Source: Anaerolineae bacterium
Lineage (GTDB): Bacteria > Chloroflexota > Anaerolineae > 4572-78 > NAK82
Reading direction: 5' to 3'
Length of the DNA: 5,110 nucleotides
Assembly (NCBI GenBank): GCA_025062175.1
Contig: JANXAX010000209.1
Coordinates: 1-5,110 of the forward strand
The position numbers and the translations under genes are program-made. The notes under the pieces were generated by a model that did no database searches, had not been told where the DNA came from, and saw only the letters and a program-made list of their open reading frames with translations. Below are positions 1 to 5,110 of the stretch, piece by piece. The stretch's first letter is position 1. Each line of letters opens with the position of its first letter.

Positions 1-101
1 GCCGAAACCAATGCCGCATGGATGGCCTCCAGCACCACTTCTTTGGGGAGCTGGCGCTCGTGGCACACCTGATTGATGGCCGCGATGAACTCTTTATTCA
101 C
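1..101 (-). CDS. nusA: Transcription termination/antitermination factor NusA, N-terminal fragment
   Basis: NusA binds RNA polymerase and nascent RNA in the cytoplasm and modulates pausing, intrinsic termination and antitermination. Only the first 33 codons are present; the rest lies beyond the left edge. The start reads (V/M)NKEFIAAINQVCHERQ and continues LPKEVVLEAIHAALVS. This matches the well-known NusA opening, where an MNKE-type start leads into a helix with a K-E-x-x-x-E-A-I-x-x-A-L-x-S-A pattern that contacts RNA polymerase. The GTG at 101-99 is chosen because the preceding in-frame context has no better start and an AGGAGG lies 13 nt upstream (120-115), a slightly long spacing. The gene has its own promoter at about 231-259 on the minus strand and a structured leader of about 120 nt. 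In many bacteria rimP directly precedes nusA; here nothing coding does, so nusA appears to be first in its operon. Identity rests on a short stretch but the pattern is distinctive. Confidence 0.85.
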   Translation of the reverse strand, partial: MNKEFIAAINQVCHERQLPKEVVLEAIHAALVS

Positions 102-114
102 AATTCTTCTTTGA

Positions 115-120
115 CCTCCT
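115..120 (-). promoter_or_regulatory. Shine-Dalgarno site of nusA
   Basis: The minus strand reads AGGAGG, a perfect anti-16S match, 13 nt before the GTG start. The spacing is longer than the usual 5-9 nt. The same hexamer is complementary to the CU-rich loop of the upstream hairpin (171-205), which could let the leader regulate access to it; that is inference. Confidence 0.7.
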
Positions 121-170
121 GCCTCTGCTGCTCGTCGCGAAGGTCGCGCCTCCCGAATTATGCGCTTTTA

Positions 171-205
171 CAAAGAAAAGTGGGGAGGAGACCCACTTTT
201 CTTTG
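171..205 (-). promoter_or_regulatory. Strong 14-bp stem-loop in the nusA leader
   Basis: Positions 171-184 (CAAAGAAAAGTGGG) are the exact reverse complement of 192-205, giving an uninterrupted 14-bp stem with a 7-nt loop (185-191). Read as nusA mRNA the loop is UCUCCUC. The structure begins about 20 nt after the predicted transcription start and ends about 70 nt before the nusA start codon. On neither strand is it followed by a T tract (minus strand continues TAAAAGCG, plus strand ATGACACT), so it is not a canonical intrinsic terminator. A leader regulatory hairpin or a 5' mRNA-stabilising structure is more likely. Its function is unknown. Confidence 0.7.
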
Positions 206-230
206 ATGACACTCGGTTAAATCGTATTAC

Positions 231-259
231 ATTATATCACTTTAAAGTGTCAATTGCAA
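231..259 (-). promoter_or_regulatory. Predicted sigma-70-type promoter for nusA
   Basis: On the minus strand the -35 is TTGCAA (259-254), the spacer is 17 nt and the -10 is a perfect TATAAT (236-231). The -10 is preceded by TGA, which makes it an extended -10 (TGnTATAAT). Transcription would start near 223-225, giving a leader of about 120 nt before nusA. A TTGACA is also present at 253-248, but it sits only 11 nt from the TATAAT, so it is unlikely to be the working -35 for that -10. Confidence 0.7.
238..249. promoter_or_regulatory. 12-bp palindrome within the nusA promoter, candidate operator
   Basis: CACTTTAAAGTG is a perfect inverted repeat that occupies most of the spacer between the -35 and -10 of the predicted nusA promoter. 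A dimeric repressor bound here would block RNA polymerase. No second copy was seen in the window, and an AT-rich palindrome of this length can arise by chance, so the operator role is inference. Confidence 0.4.
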
Positions 260-277
260 ATCCCCAGTGATGAGGTG

Positions 278-351
278 TTGAAAAACGTCCAAGTTTCTCT
301 TTTTCGCTCTGCTTTCCTGCAAAAATCTGAACGGTTGAGGGGCTTTTTCAA
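278..351. repeat. Inverted repeat pair flanking a 58-bp non-coding segment
   Basis: TTGAAAAA at 278-285 and its exact reverse complement TTTTTCAA at 344-351 bracket a non-coding stretch. Similarity may extend outward with one gap: GAGGTG precedes the left copy, and GAGTA precedes the right copy when read inverted. Many insertion sequences have ends of the general form GnTGTTGAAAAA, so this could be a remnant of a small non-autonomous element. It could also be a chance pair in AT-rich intergenic DNA. No transposase or clear target duplication is seen. Confidence 0.3.
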
Positions 352-390
352 TACTCTTGGCAACGGAATGCACACCGTGGCCACACAAAC

Positions 391-418
391 TTGATTTTAT
401 GAAAAGTCGTGATACAAT
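391..418 (+). promoter_or_regulatory. Predicted sigma-70-type promoter for the xer gene
   Basis: The -35 is TTGATT (391-396), the spacer is 16 nt and the -10 is TACAAT (413-418). TGA just before the -10 makes it an extended -10, as in the divergent nusA promoter. Transcription would start near 425, about 60 nt upstream of the recombinase start codon. This is the only convincing plus-strand promoter in the window and could serve the downstream genes by read-through. Confidence 0.6.
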
Positions 419-470
419 AAAGGTGACAAGCTAAGACTGAAGCGTTAACGGACGCAGTGTGCGTGCTAAG

Positions 471-478
471 AGAAGGGG
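471..478 (+). promoter_or_regulatory. Shine-Dalgarno site deciding the xer start
   Basis: AGAAGGGG ends 8 nt before the ATG at 487. A GTG at 457 opens the same frame 10 codons earlier but has no Shine-Dalgarno sequence, and the family N-terminus aligns with MEEQ at 487, so 487 is preferred. Confidence 0.65.
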
Positions 479-486
479 TGACGCTT

Positions 487-1389
487 ATGGAGGAACAAAT
501 CCACGCATTTCTCAATTTTCTGACAAGCGAAAAGAAATACTCTGAAAACACTGTTGCCGCTTATCGCAACGATCTCACCCAGTTTCTGGGATATTTGCAA
601 AGGCGGTTCGGGGTACAGAGAGACCATGAGGGAAAGACTCTGATGCCGATCACGTGGGACGATGTTGGCAGAGAGGTGATCCTTTCTTACATCATGGACC
701 TCAGGGAACGCGAATATACCTCTTCCACGATCGCCCGGAAAGTAGCCGCTCTCAAATCATTCTTTCATTATCTGGTAGCGGCAGGCATTATCCACAACGA
801 TCCAACTGTCACACTCGATTCGCCCAAGGTGAAGAAGCGTCTGCCCAAGGCGATCTCGCGTCGCGATATCGAGCGGTTGTTGGCAGCTCCCACCGGCAGC
901 GACTCCCCTAAAGCACGCCGAGATCATGCCCTATTGGAGCTCTTATATGCCTCGGGAATGCGGGTCACCGAGCTGGTGTCTCTGGATGTGGACGACGTCG
1001 ACCTGAAAGCTGGCACGGTATTTATCCGTGGCAAGAAAGCGTTGAGTAAAGAGCGCGTCATCAGCATCGGCGAAACCGCAACCCAGGCGGTTGCATCTTA
1101 TCTCCAGCATGGGCGCGCTCAGTTAGCCCATGACCCTTCTGAAAAAGCTCTGTTTGTGAATCATCGCGGTCAGCGGTTGACGCGTCAGGGGCTGTGGTTG
1201 ATCATCAAGCATTACGTCGAACAGGTGGGCATCTCTCAGGACGTGACACCTCACACGTTGCGCCACTCCTTTGCCGCGCACAAGCTGAGCCAGGGCAAAT
1301 CCTTGCAAGACCTCCAGAGACTGCTGGGACACGCGAACATTTCCACCACCCAGGTATATCAACAGGTCAGTCAGGAAAGTGAACTATAA
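487..1389 (+). CDS. Tyrosine site-specific recombinase, XerC/XerD family
   Basis: This 300-residue cytoplasmic DNA strand-exchange enzyme probably resolves chromosome dimers at dif with a partner Xer protein. Residues 1-110 form the SAM-like, core-binding N-terminal domain (MEEQIHAFLNFL, then SENTVAAYRNDL). Residues 118-295 form the catalytic domain. All active-site residues are visible: R159 in GMRVTEL, K183 in RGKK, H256 and R259 in HTLRH, H282 in LGHANISTT, and nucleophile Y291. Spacing agrees closely with E. coli XerD (R148, K172, H244, R247, H270, Y279). Length is normal, but only 9 residues follow the tyrosine against about 19 in E. coli XerD, and the loop after K183 (KKALSKER) is two residues longer than the usual GKGNKER. 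It stands alone next to nusA and lacks the phage or integron neighbours expected of an integrase. XerC, XerD or a solitary Xer cannot be told apart from this sequence. Confidence 0.93.
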   Translation: MEEQIHAFLNFLTSEKKYSENTVAAYRNDLTQFLGYLQRRFGVQRDHEGKTLMPITWDDVGREVILSYIMDLREREYTSSTIARKVAALKSFFHYLVAAGIIHNDPTVTLDSPKVKKRLPKAISRRDIERLLAAPTGSDSPKARRDHALLELLYASGMRVTELVSLDVDDVDLKAGTVFIRGKKALSKERVISIGETATQAVASYLQHGRAQLAHDPSEKALFVNHRGQRLTRQGLWLIIKHYVEQVGISQDVTPHTLRHSFAAHKLSQGKSLQDLQRLLGHANISTTQVYQQVSQESEL

Positions 1390-1482
1390 CGTGTTTTCTT
1401 CCGCGTTCTGTCACCTCCGCCAGCAGGTTTATAGACCATTCTCGCCTGTTGCGTTCTTAGCACCGTTCATAGGGAAGCCCCG

Positions 1483-2115
1483 ATGAGATACGAGGAAAAA
1501 CTGCTGGCCACTGGCGAATATATCGTGCTCGCAACGCGTAAGCACTGGATTGTGTTATTGCGCCACGCTTTCATCAACCTTTTTCCAATGCTTATTCTTG
1601 CGAGTGGTGTGGTGTTTCTGGCTACGTCGTCCGATTTTCTGCCAATTCTGGCGGCTTTAGTGATATTGTTGCTGCCTATTGGTCGCTTTATCTTTGTGTT
1701 CCTGCGGTGGTGGAATGAGCAATATATTGTCACGAACCGTCGTGTGATCCAGACGGAGGGGATCATCACCAAGCGGGTGATCGACTCCTCGCTGGAGAAA
1801 GTCAACGATGTGGCCCTCATCCAGTCCATTTGGGGCCGCTTGCTAAACTATGGCGACCTCGAAATCATGACAGCTAGCGAGATGGGGGTAAATCGCATGC
1901 GACGGATCAAGAATCCACTCGACTTCAAGACCGCTATGCTCAACCAGAAGGCAGGATTAGGTCTCGATATTTCGGAGCATATCGCGGTGCCTCCTATGCC
2001 CAGAGACTCCGAGCGATTGCGCCTGCTTAGACAGTTAGAAGAATTGCGCCGACGCGGAATTCTGACTCCGCAGGAGTTTGAACAAAAGAAGAGAACGCTC
2101 TTGGACAGGCTATGA
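1483..2115 (+). CDS. Membrane-anchored PH (DUF304-type) domain protein with C-terminal SHOCT motif
   Basis: The protein has 210 residues. After a short polar N-terminus, two hydrophobic segments (about 29-48 and 52-74) form a membrane hairpin. A bacterial PH-like domain follows (about 76-150), opening with WNEQYIVTNRRVIQ; W-x-E-x-Y-x-x-T-N-x-R-x-I is the signature of this family. It continues with SLEKVNDV and NYGDLEI. Residues 179-210 (LRLLRQLEELRRRGILTPQE then FEQKKRTLL) are a SHOCT motif, a short C-terminal helical pair often found on such proteins and thought to mediate oligomerisation. The PH domain is expected on the cytoplasmic face. Molecular function is not established for this architecture; a scaffold role at the membrane is inferred. 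ATG 1483 has AGGGA 7 nt upstream. Its stop overlaps the next start (ATGA), so it is probably translationally coupled to the phosphorylase. Confidence 0.85.
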   Translation: MRYEEKLLATGEYIVLATRKHWIVLLRHAFINLFPMLILASGVVFLATSSDFLPILAALVILLLPIGRFIFVFLRWWNEQYIVTNRRVIQTEGIITKRVIDSSLEKVNDVALIQSIWGRLLNYGDLEIMTASEMGVNRMRRIKNPLDFKTAMLNQKAGLGLDISEHIAVPPMPRDSERLRLLRQLEELRRRGILTPQEFEQKKRTLLDRL

Positions 2116-2969
2116 CAACGGATCACATCCCTACACTAGAGCAGCTCCAAGCTGCGGCGGAGGTTATCAACCAGCATTTTGCTCAGATGCCCCAAGTGGG
2201 TATCGTCTTAGGCTCTGGTATGGGCGCGTTGACAGAGGTCGTGGCGGACCGCCATGGCATTCCCTATGGGGACATTCCCCACTTCCCCACTTTGACCATA
2301 CCAGGCCATGCCGGCGTACTGGTGATGGGCAACCTGGCCGGTCATTGTGTCGCGGTGCTGCAAGGACGCGCGCACTACTACGAAGGTTATTCAATGCAGC
2401 AGATCACATTACCGGTGCGCGTGTTGCGCCTGTTGGGTGTGCACACCCTGATTGTCACCAACGCTGCCGGCGCACTCAACCCGACCTTCAATCCAGGTGA
2501 CTTGATGCTAATCTGCGATCACATCAACTTGGTGGGCATGGCAGGGGCGCATCCGCTGCGGGGGCCCAATCTGGACGCACTGGGTCCGCGCTTTCCGGAT
2601 ATGTCGCAGGCGTACGACCCTGCGCTGCGCACCTTGGCGCGCAGAATTGCTCAGGAGCGTGATATTCCTCTACATGAGGGCGTGTATGTGTGTGTCGCTG
2701 GTCCCTCATTTGAGACCCCGGCCGAGGTGCGGTTTCTGCGCCTCATCGGCGGGGATGCGGTGGGCATGTCCACCGCGCCAGAAGTGACGGTTGCGCGCCA
2801 CGCCGGGATGCGCGTGCTGGGCGTCTCTGGCATCAGCAACGTCGCCATCGATCAACCCACGTCGGAGCGCATCACCTCTCACGATGAGGTGTTGGAGACT
2901 GCTGAGATCATCGTACCGCGCCTGACCGAACTGATCCGCGGCGTGCTGGGCGCATTGCCCCGCGCGTAG
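2112..2969 (+). CDS. punA: Purine nucleoside phosphorylase, trimeric (PNP-I/PunA) type
   Basis: This cytoplasmic salvage enzyme splits purine (deoxy)nucleosides with phosphate into free base and (deoxy)ribose-1-phosphate. It has 285 residues, normal for the homotrimeric class. Visible motifs are LGSGMG (33-38, phosphate loop with S35), HFPTLTIPGHAG (57-68), QGRAHYYEGY (84-93, R86 and H88), TNAAGALNP (116-124), GPSFETPAE (197-205, F200 and E201), DAVGMSTAPEV (215-225, M219 and S220), and N243 and H257 near the C-terminus. E201, S220, N243 and H257 fall at the same numbers as the human PNP active site. The Glu/Asn pair is the hallmark of 6-oxopurine (guanosine/inosine) specificity, as opposed to the adenosine-accepting hexameric DeoD class. 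S-methyl-5'-thioadenosine phosphorylase is a related alternative but fits these residues less well. The start overlaps the preceding stop by ATGA and has only a weak GGACAGG upstream, which suggests coupling to the PH protein. Confidence 0.93.
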   Translation: MTTDHIPTLEQLQAAAEVINQHFAQMPQVGIVLGSGMGALTEVVADRHGIPYGDIPHFPTLTIPGHAGVLVMGNLAGHCVAVLQGRAHYYEGYSMQQITLPVRVLRLLGVHTLIVTNAAGALNPTFNPGDLMLICDHINLVGMAGAHPLRGPNLDALGPRFPDMSQAYDPALRTLARRIAQERDIPLHEGVYVCVAGPSFETPAEVRFLRLIGGDAVGMSTAPEVTVARHAGMRVLGVSGISNVAIDQPTSERITSHDEVLETAEIIVPRLTELIRGVLGALPRA

Positions 2970-3024
2970 AACTACCCCAAAGGCGTTGAGCTCGTTATCT
3001 CAAGAATTTTGCAAGCACCAGGAA

Positions 3025-3059
3025 GGTACCCAGCCGAATCCGTTCGGTGGAGAAGTACC
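3025..3059 (+). promoter_or_regulatory. Hairpin overlapping the ribosome binding site of the glycosyltransferase
   Basis: GGTAC (3025-3029) pairs with GTACC (3055-3059), CCA (3030-3032) with TGG (3048-3050), and CCGAA (3034-3038) with TTCGG (3043-3047) around a TCCG loop. That makes 13 base pairs interrupted by a one-base bulge (3033) and a four-base bulge (3051-3054). The Shine-Dalgarno GGAG (3049-3052) lies half in the stem, and the stem ends one base before the GTG start. No T tract follows, so it is not an intrinsic terminator. Confidence 0.45.
3049..3055 (+). promoter_or_regulatory. Shine-Dalgarno site deciding the glycosyltransferase start
   Basis: GGAGAAG stands just before a GTG at 3061 (8 nt from GGAG to the start). 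The in-frame ATG at 3100 has no purine-rich sequence in front of it, so the GTG is preferred. The frame is also open further upstream into the phosphorylase gene, with only a TTG at 2986 as an earlier candidate, and that has no good site. Confidence 0.55.
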
Positions 3060-3060
3060 C

Positions 3061-5110
3061 GTGGCGGAACGTCCCGATCGATCTCCCCAGCCAACCACGA
3101 TGAGCGCTGACCCGACACGATGGTGTTCTATCGGCTATGCGCTGGTGCTCAGTGGGACGATCATCTGGCTGTTTGGGGTGCTGGCGGCTTATTACGTGGT
3201 GCATAAACCTTTCGACCTGGTCCAACTGCGTGCCCTGGGACAGGTTGTGCTCGACGTGGCCCTCTGGTGCGGTGTGCTCGTCATCGCTGTGGGTGGCGGG
3301 CTGCGGGTGATAGGCGCGATGCAGCTTCCCAGCTTGTCCCCCGTCGAGCAAATGCTCTTTGGATGGGGGATAGGGGGAGCGCTGTGGGGCTATGCGGTGA
3401 TGGGCCTTGGTTGGGCAGGGCTGCTCCATCCCGCTGGGATTGCGTTGTTGGGTGCCTTTTTGTTGGGCTGGCAATTGGTACGTCCACAGCCACTGCGCTT
3501 TGCCTGGCAGACGTTGCGCGTCGCTTGGCCTCGACCGTGCGGTCGTTTTGAGTGGCTGCTGGCCGGCGTAGCAGTGTTCTGCTTGCTGGTGGGACTCATC
3601 CGGGCGCTCGCGCCTCCCTATGCTTTCGATGCCCTCGTATACCACTTGCGCCAGGCTCGGCTTTATCTGGCCGCTCACTCGTTGTTTGTCCCAGTCGATA
3701 GCGCTTATGCCGGTTTTCCGGGGCTTCTGCAGATGCTTTTTGCTTCCACCCAAGCACTGGGCGGTGACAGCGCATCCCAATTGCTCCATTTCACCTTCCT
3801 GCCCGCGACTATTCTGGGTGCAGCCGCCTTAGGCCGACGGTTGTGGCAGCTGGATTTGACTTGGCCCATCGCGGCTCTGCTCACCACGGTGCCCACGCTT
3901 TTTCTTGTCGCCACATGGCCCTATGTGGATGTGGCGTTGATGTTCTATACCCTGCTGTTCTTCTATGCGCTGGTGTTTTGGCTGCAGGATACGCGCCAGC
4001 AGTGGTTGACCCTGGCGGCGGTGCTATGCGGTGTGGCGATGGAGATCAAGTACACCGCGTTGTGGTATCCGCTCGCCGCAGCCGGGCTGGTGATACTGCG
4101 CCTACGGCGTGATGGATGGCGCATCACCTTGCTGCGCTGGGTCTACTTGGGAAGCATCGCCGCGCTTGTAGCGGCGCCGTGGTATCTGCGCAATTGGGTG
4201 CTGACGGGCAATCCCATTTATCCTTACCTTTGGGGCGGTCCTGCCTGGGATGCTGGCCGAACGACGTGGTGGGACCGCGTCGGCACAGGGCTGATGACCC
4301 AACCGTGGCGATTGCTCATCGCGCCGTGGGAAATGACCATCTTCGGGATCGAGGGCAGGGCCGGCTACCAGGCGACGCTGGGGCCGCTGTTGCTTGCCCT
4401 AGCGCCTGTCATCCTGGCGACGTGGCGTCATCTCCATCGGGAGGAAAAGCGTGGGCTGGGCTGGATCACCCTGTTCAGTGGGGTGCTTTACGCCGTCTGG
4501 TTGTGGGGTGTGGCGCGCTCTGCCTTGTTGATGCAAAGTCGGTTGTTGCTGCCCATCTTTCCGCTGGTGGGGCTGGTGGCGGCGTTGGCGTTACAGCGGC
4601 TGCCCGCCTTGGACACGCGTACGTTTTCCGTCAGCTGGGTGTTTCGCGCGGCGACCGCATTGGTATTAGTACTCCACCTCTTCACCACAGTGAGCAGTCT
4701 TGTCCAAGATCGCCCCCTTGCCGCACTTTTGGGAGGCGAGCCGCGCAGTGCTTATGTGAGCCGTCGCGTGGGCAGTGCCTACACAGCGGCGATGGAGCGG
4801 ATCAACACCTTGCCGGAGTCAGCGAACATCCTGTTCCTCTGGGAACCGCGCACGTATCACTGTCAACGGGTCTGTCTGCCTGACTCGCTGTACGACAACT
4901 TGGTCTATTTAGTCCGCCAACACGGCGAGGCGCCCCGCTTGTCCCAGGCGTTAAGCGCGCAGGGGATTACACATCTCTTGCTCAATCGTGCCATCTTTGA
5001 AGTAGCTGTTCAGGAAGGCAGCGACCCGATTCCTTCGCAGGCGCTCAAGGTGCTGAAGGAGTTGCAAGCACACCACCTCGAGTCGATCTACGACGATGGG
5101 GTGGCCTATG
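3061..5110 (+). CDS. Polytopic GT-C fold glycosyltransferase (PMT/ArnT-like), C-terminus beyond the window
   Basis: The frame is open without a stop from the GTG at 3061 to the window end, 683 codons. The product is an integral membrane protein with roughly a dozen hydrophobic segments between residues 23 and 545, then a soluble tail (about 550 to the end). It resembles the dolichyl-phosphate-mannose/ArnT-like superfamily, which moves sugars from polyprenyl-phosphate carriers to acceptors on the outer face of the membrane. Supporting motifs are APPYAFDALVYHLRQARLYL (184-203), with D190 at the position of the family's first-loop catalytic aspartate, then AGFPGLLQMLF, LLHFTF, ATWPYVDVALMFY (284-296, D290), EIKYTALWYPLA (328-339) and APWYLRNWVLTGNPIYPYLW (372-391). 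The tail has LFLWEPRTYHCQRVCLPDS, with a Cys pair (601, 605). The last residues (IYDDGVAY) look like the closing strand of such proteins, so little is probably missing. Donor and acceptor cannot be predicted. An ATG at 3100 is the alternative start. Confidence 0.85.
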   Translation, partial: MAERPDRSPQPTTMSADPTRWCSIGYALVLSGTIIWLFGVLAAYYVVHKPFDLVQLRALGQVVLDVALWCGVLVIAVGGGLRVIGAMQLPSLSPVEQMLFGWGIGGALWGYAVMGLGWAGLLHPAGIALLGAFLLGWQLVRPQPLRFAWQTLRVAWPRPCGRFEWLLAGVAVFCLLVGLIRALAPPYAFDALVYHLRQARLYLAAHSLFVPVDSAYAGFPGLLQMLFASTQALGGDSASQLLHFTFLPATILGAAALGRRLWQLDLTWPIAALLTTVPTLFLVATWPYVDVALMFYTLLFFYALVFWLQDTRQQWLTLAAVLCGVAMEIKYTALWYPLAAAGLVILRLRRDGWRITLLRWVYLGSIAALVAAPWYLRNWVLTGNPIYPYLWGGPAWDAGRTTWWDRVGTGLMTQPWRLLIAPWEMTIFGIEGRAGYQATLGPLLLALAPVILATWRHLHREEKRGLGWITLFSGVLYAVWLWGVARSALLMQSRLLLPIFPLVGLVAALALQRLPALDTRTFSVSWVFRAATALVLVLHLFTTVSSLVQDRPLAALLGGEPRSAYVSRRVGSAYTAAMERINTLPESANILFLWEPRTYHCQRVCLPDSLYDNLVYLVRQHGEAPRLSQALSAQGITHLLLNRAIFEVAVQEGSDPIPSQALKVLKELQAHHLESIYDDGVAY

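Larger units (their letters stand above)
102..486. other. Divergent intergenic region between nusA and the xer gene
   Basis: This 385-bp stretch carries no convincing protein gene on either strand. The open frames across it are short and lack ribosome binding sites. Its left half (102 to about 225) is the probable nusA leader with two hairpins: a strong one at 171-205 and a small one at 136-148 (CGCGA, 3-nt loop, TCGCG). The centre (231-259) is the minus-strand promoter with an embedded palindrome. Positions 278-351 are bounded by 8-bp inverted repeats. The right part (391-486) is the plus-strand promoter and the 5' leader of the recombinase gene. The region is visibly more AT-rich than the surrounding genes, as expected for a promoter region. 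Confidence 0.8.

Noticed and set aside
18..206. A 62-codon plus-strand open frame at the left edge.
   Set aside because: It is antisense to the nusA start, and its end is produced by the leader hairpin. It has no ribosome binding site or family resemblance.
168..212. A 14-codon upstream open frame on the minus strand (GTG to TAA) running through the nusA leader hairpin.
   Set aside because: It starts only about 12 nt after the predicted transcript start, has no Shine-Dalgarno sequence and shows no run of regulatory codons. It exactly covers the stem, but a frame this short is easily fortuitous.
213..249. Possible dif-like Xer site (minus strand GTGATATAATGTA followed by ATTTAACC) near the recombinase gene.
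   Set aside because: It does not keep the 11-6-11 arm spacing or the arm bases of known dif sites, and the TATAAT core is better explained as the nusA -10 element.
1390..1482. Possible terminator or promoter between the recombinase and the PH protein; CAGCAGG (1421-1427) can pair with CCTGTTG (1445-1451).
   Set aside because: The stem is 7 bp with a wobble and a 17-nt loop and has no T tract, and no -35/-10 pair with acceptable spacing was found.
2970..3024. Possible terminator after the phosphorylase, TTGAG (2986-2990) with CTCAA (2999-3003).
   Set aside because: The stem is only 5 bp, and the following TTTT is short and interrupted, so it is too weak to call.
2995..3789. A 264-codon open frame on the minus strand opposite the start of the glycosyltransferase.
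   Set aside because: Its translation is rich in Gln, Pro, Arg and His with no domain or hydrophobic pattern, and it lies antisense to a strongly supported membrane protein. It is a by-product of GC-rich codon usage on the plus strand.
4116..4883. A 255-codon plus-strand open frame in another frame within the glycosyltransferase.
   Set aside because: It is Ala/Gly/Arg-rich with no recognisable motif, while the other frame gives continuous membrane segments and family motifs through the same DNA.

Overview
This is a bacterial chromosomal window with a compact, housekeeping-like gene set. The mix suggests a member of Chloroflexota (Anaerolineae-like) or a similar moderately GC-rich bacterium: nusA facing away from a Xer-type recombinase, a PH/SHOCT membrane protein coupled to a purine nucleoside phosphorylase, and a very large polytopic glycosyltransferase with a Cys-containing soluble tail. 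The lineage is an inference from gene types and overall look. No rRNA or other marker is present to settle it.

Layout. (1) Positions 1-101, minus strand: the first 33 codons of nusA, cut by the window edge. (2) Positions 102-486: a 385-bp divergent intergenic region. It holds the nusA leader and a minus-strand promoter (TTGCAA-17-TATAAT with extended -10), a 12-bp palindrome inside that promoter, a perfect 14-bp-stem hairpin in the leader, a pair of outward inverted repeats, and a plus-strand promoter (TTGATT-16-TACAAT, extended -10) for the recombinase. (3) Positions 487-1389: a tyrosine recombinase of the XerC/XerD type with all catalytic residues. (4) Positions 1483-2115: a two-TM protein with a bacterial PH (DUF304-type) domain and a C-terminal SHOCT motif. 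(5) Positions 2112-2969: a trimeric-type purine nucleoside phosphorylase whose start overlaps the previous stop (ATGA). (6) From 3061 to the window end: a GT-C fold, lipid-carrier-dependent-type membrane glycosyltransferase that runs off the edge, probably very close to its C-terminus.

How they fit together. The four plus-strand genes are co-directional. Only the PH protein and the phosphorylase are tightly linked (4-nt overlap, probable translational coupling). The other gaps are about 90 bp, without a convincing terminator or promoter, so read-through from the xer promoter is possible. The phosphorylase serves purine salvage, the Xer protein probably chromosome dimer resolution, and the glycosyltransferase envelope glycan assembly. 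No shared pathway is evident. I see no tRNA, rRNA, CRISPR array, intact insertion sequence or defence system. The least ordinary parts are the structured leader of nusA and the hairpin that overlaps the ribosome binding site of the glycosyltransferase.
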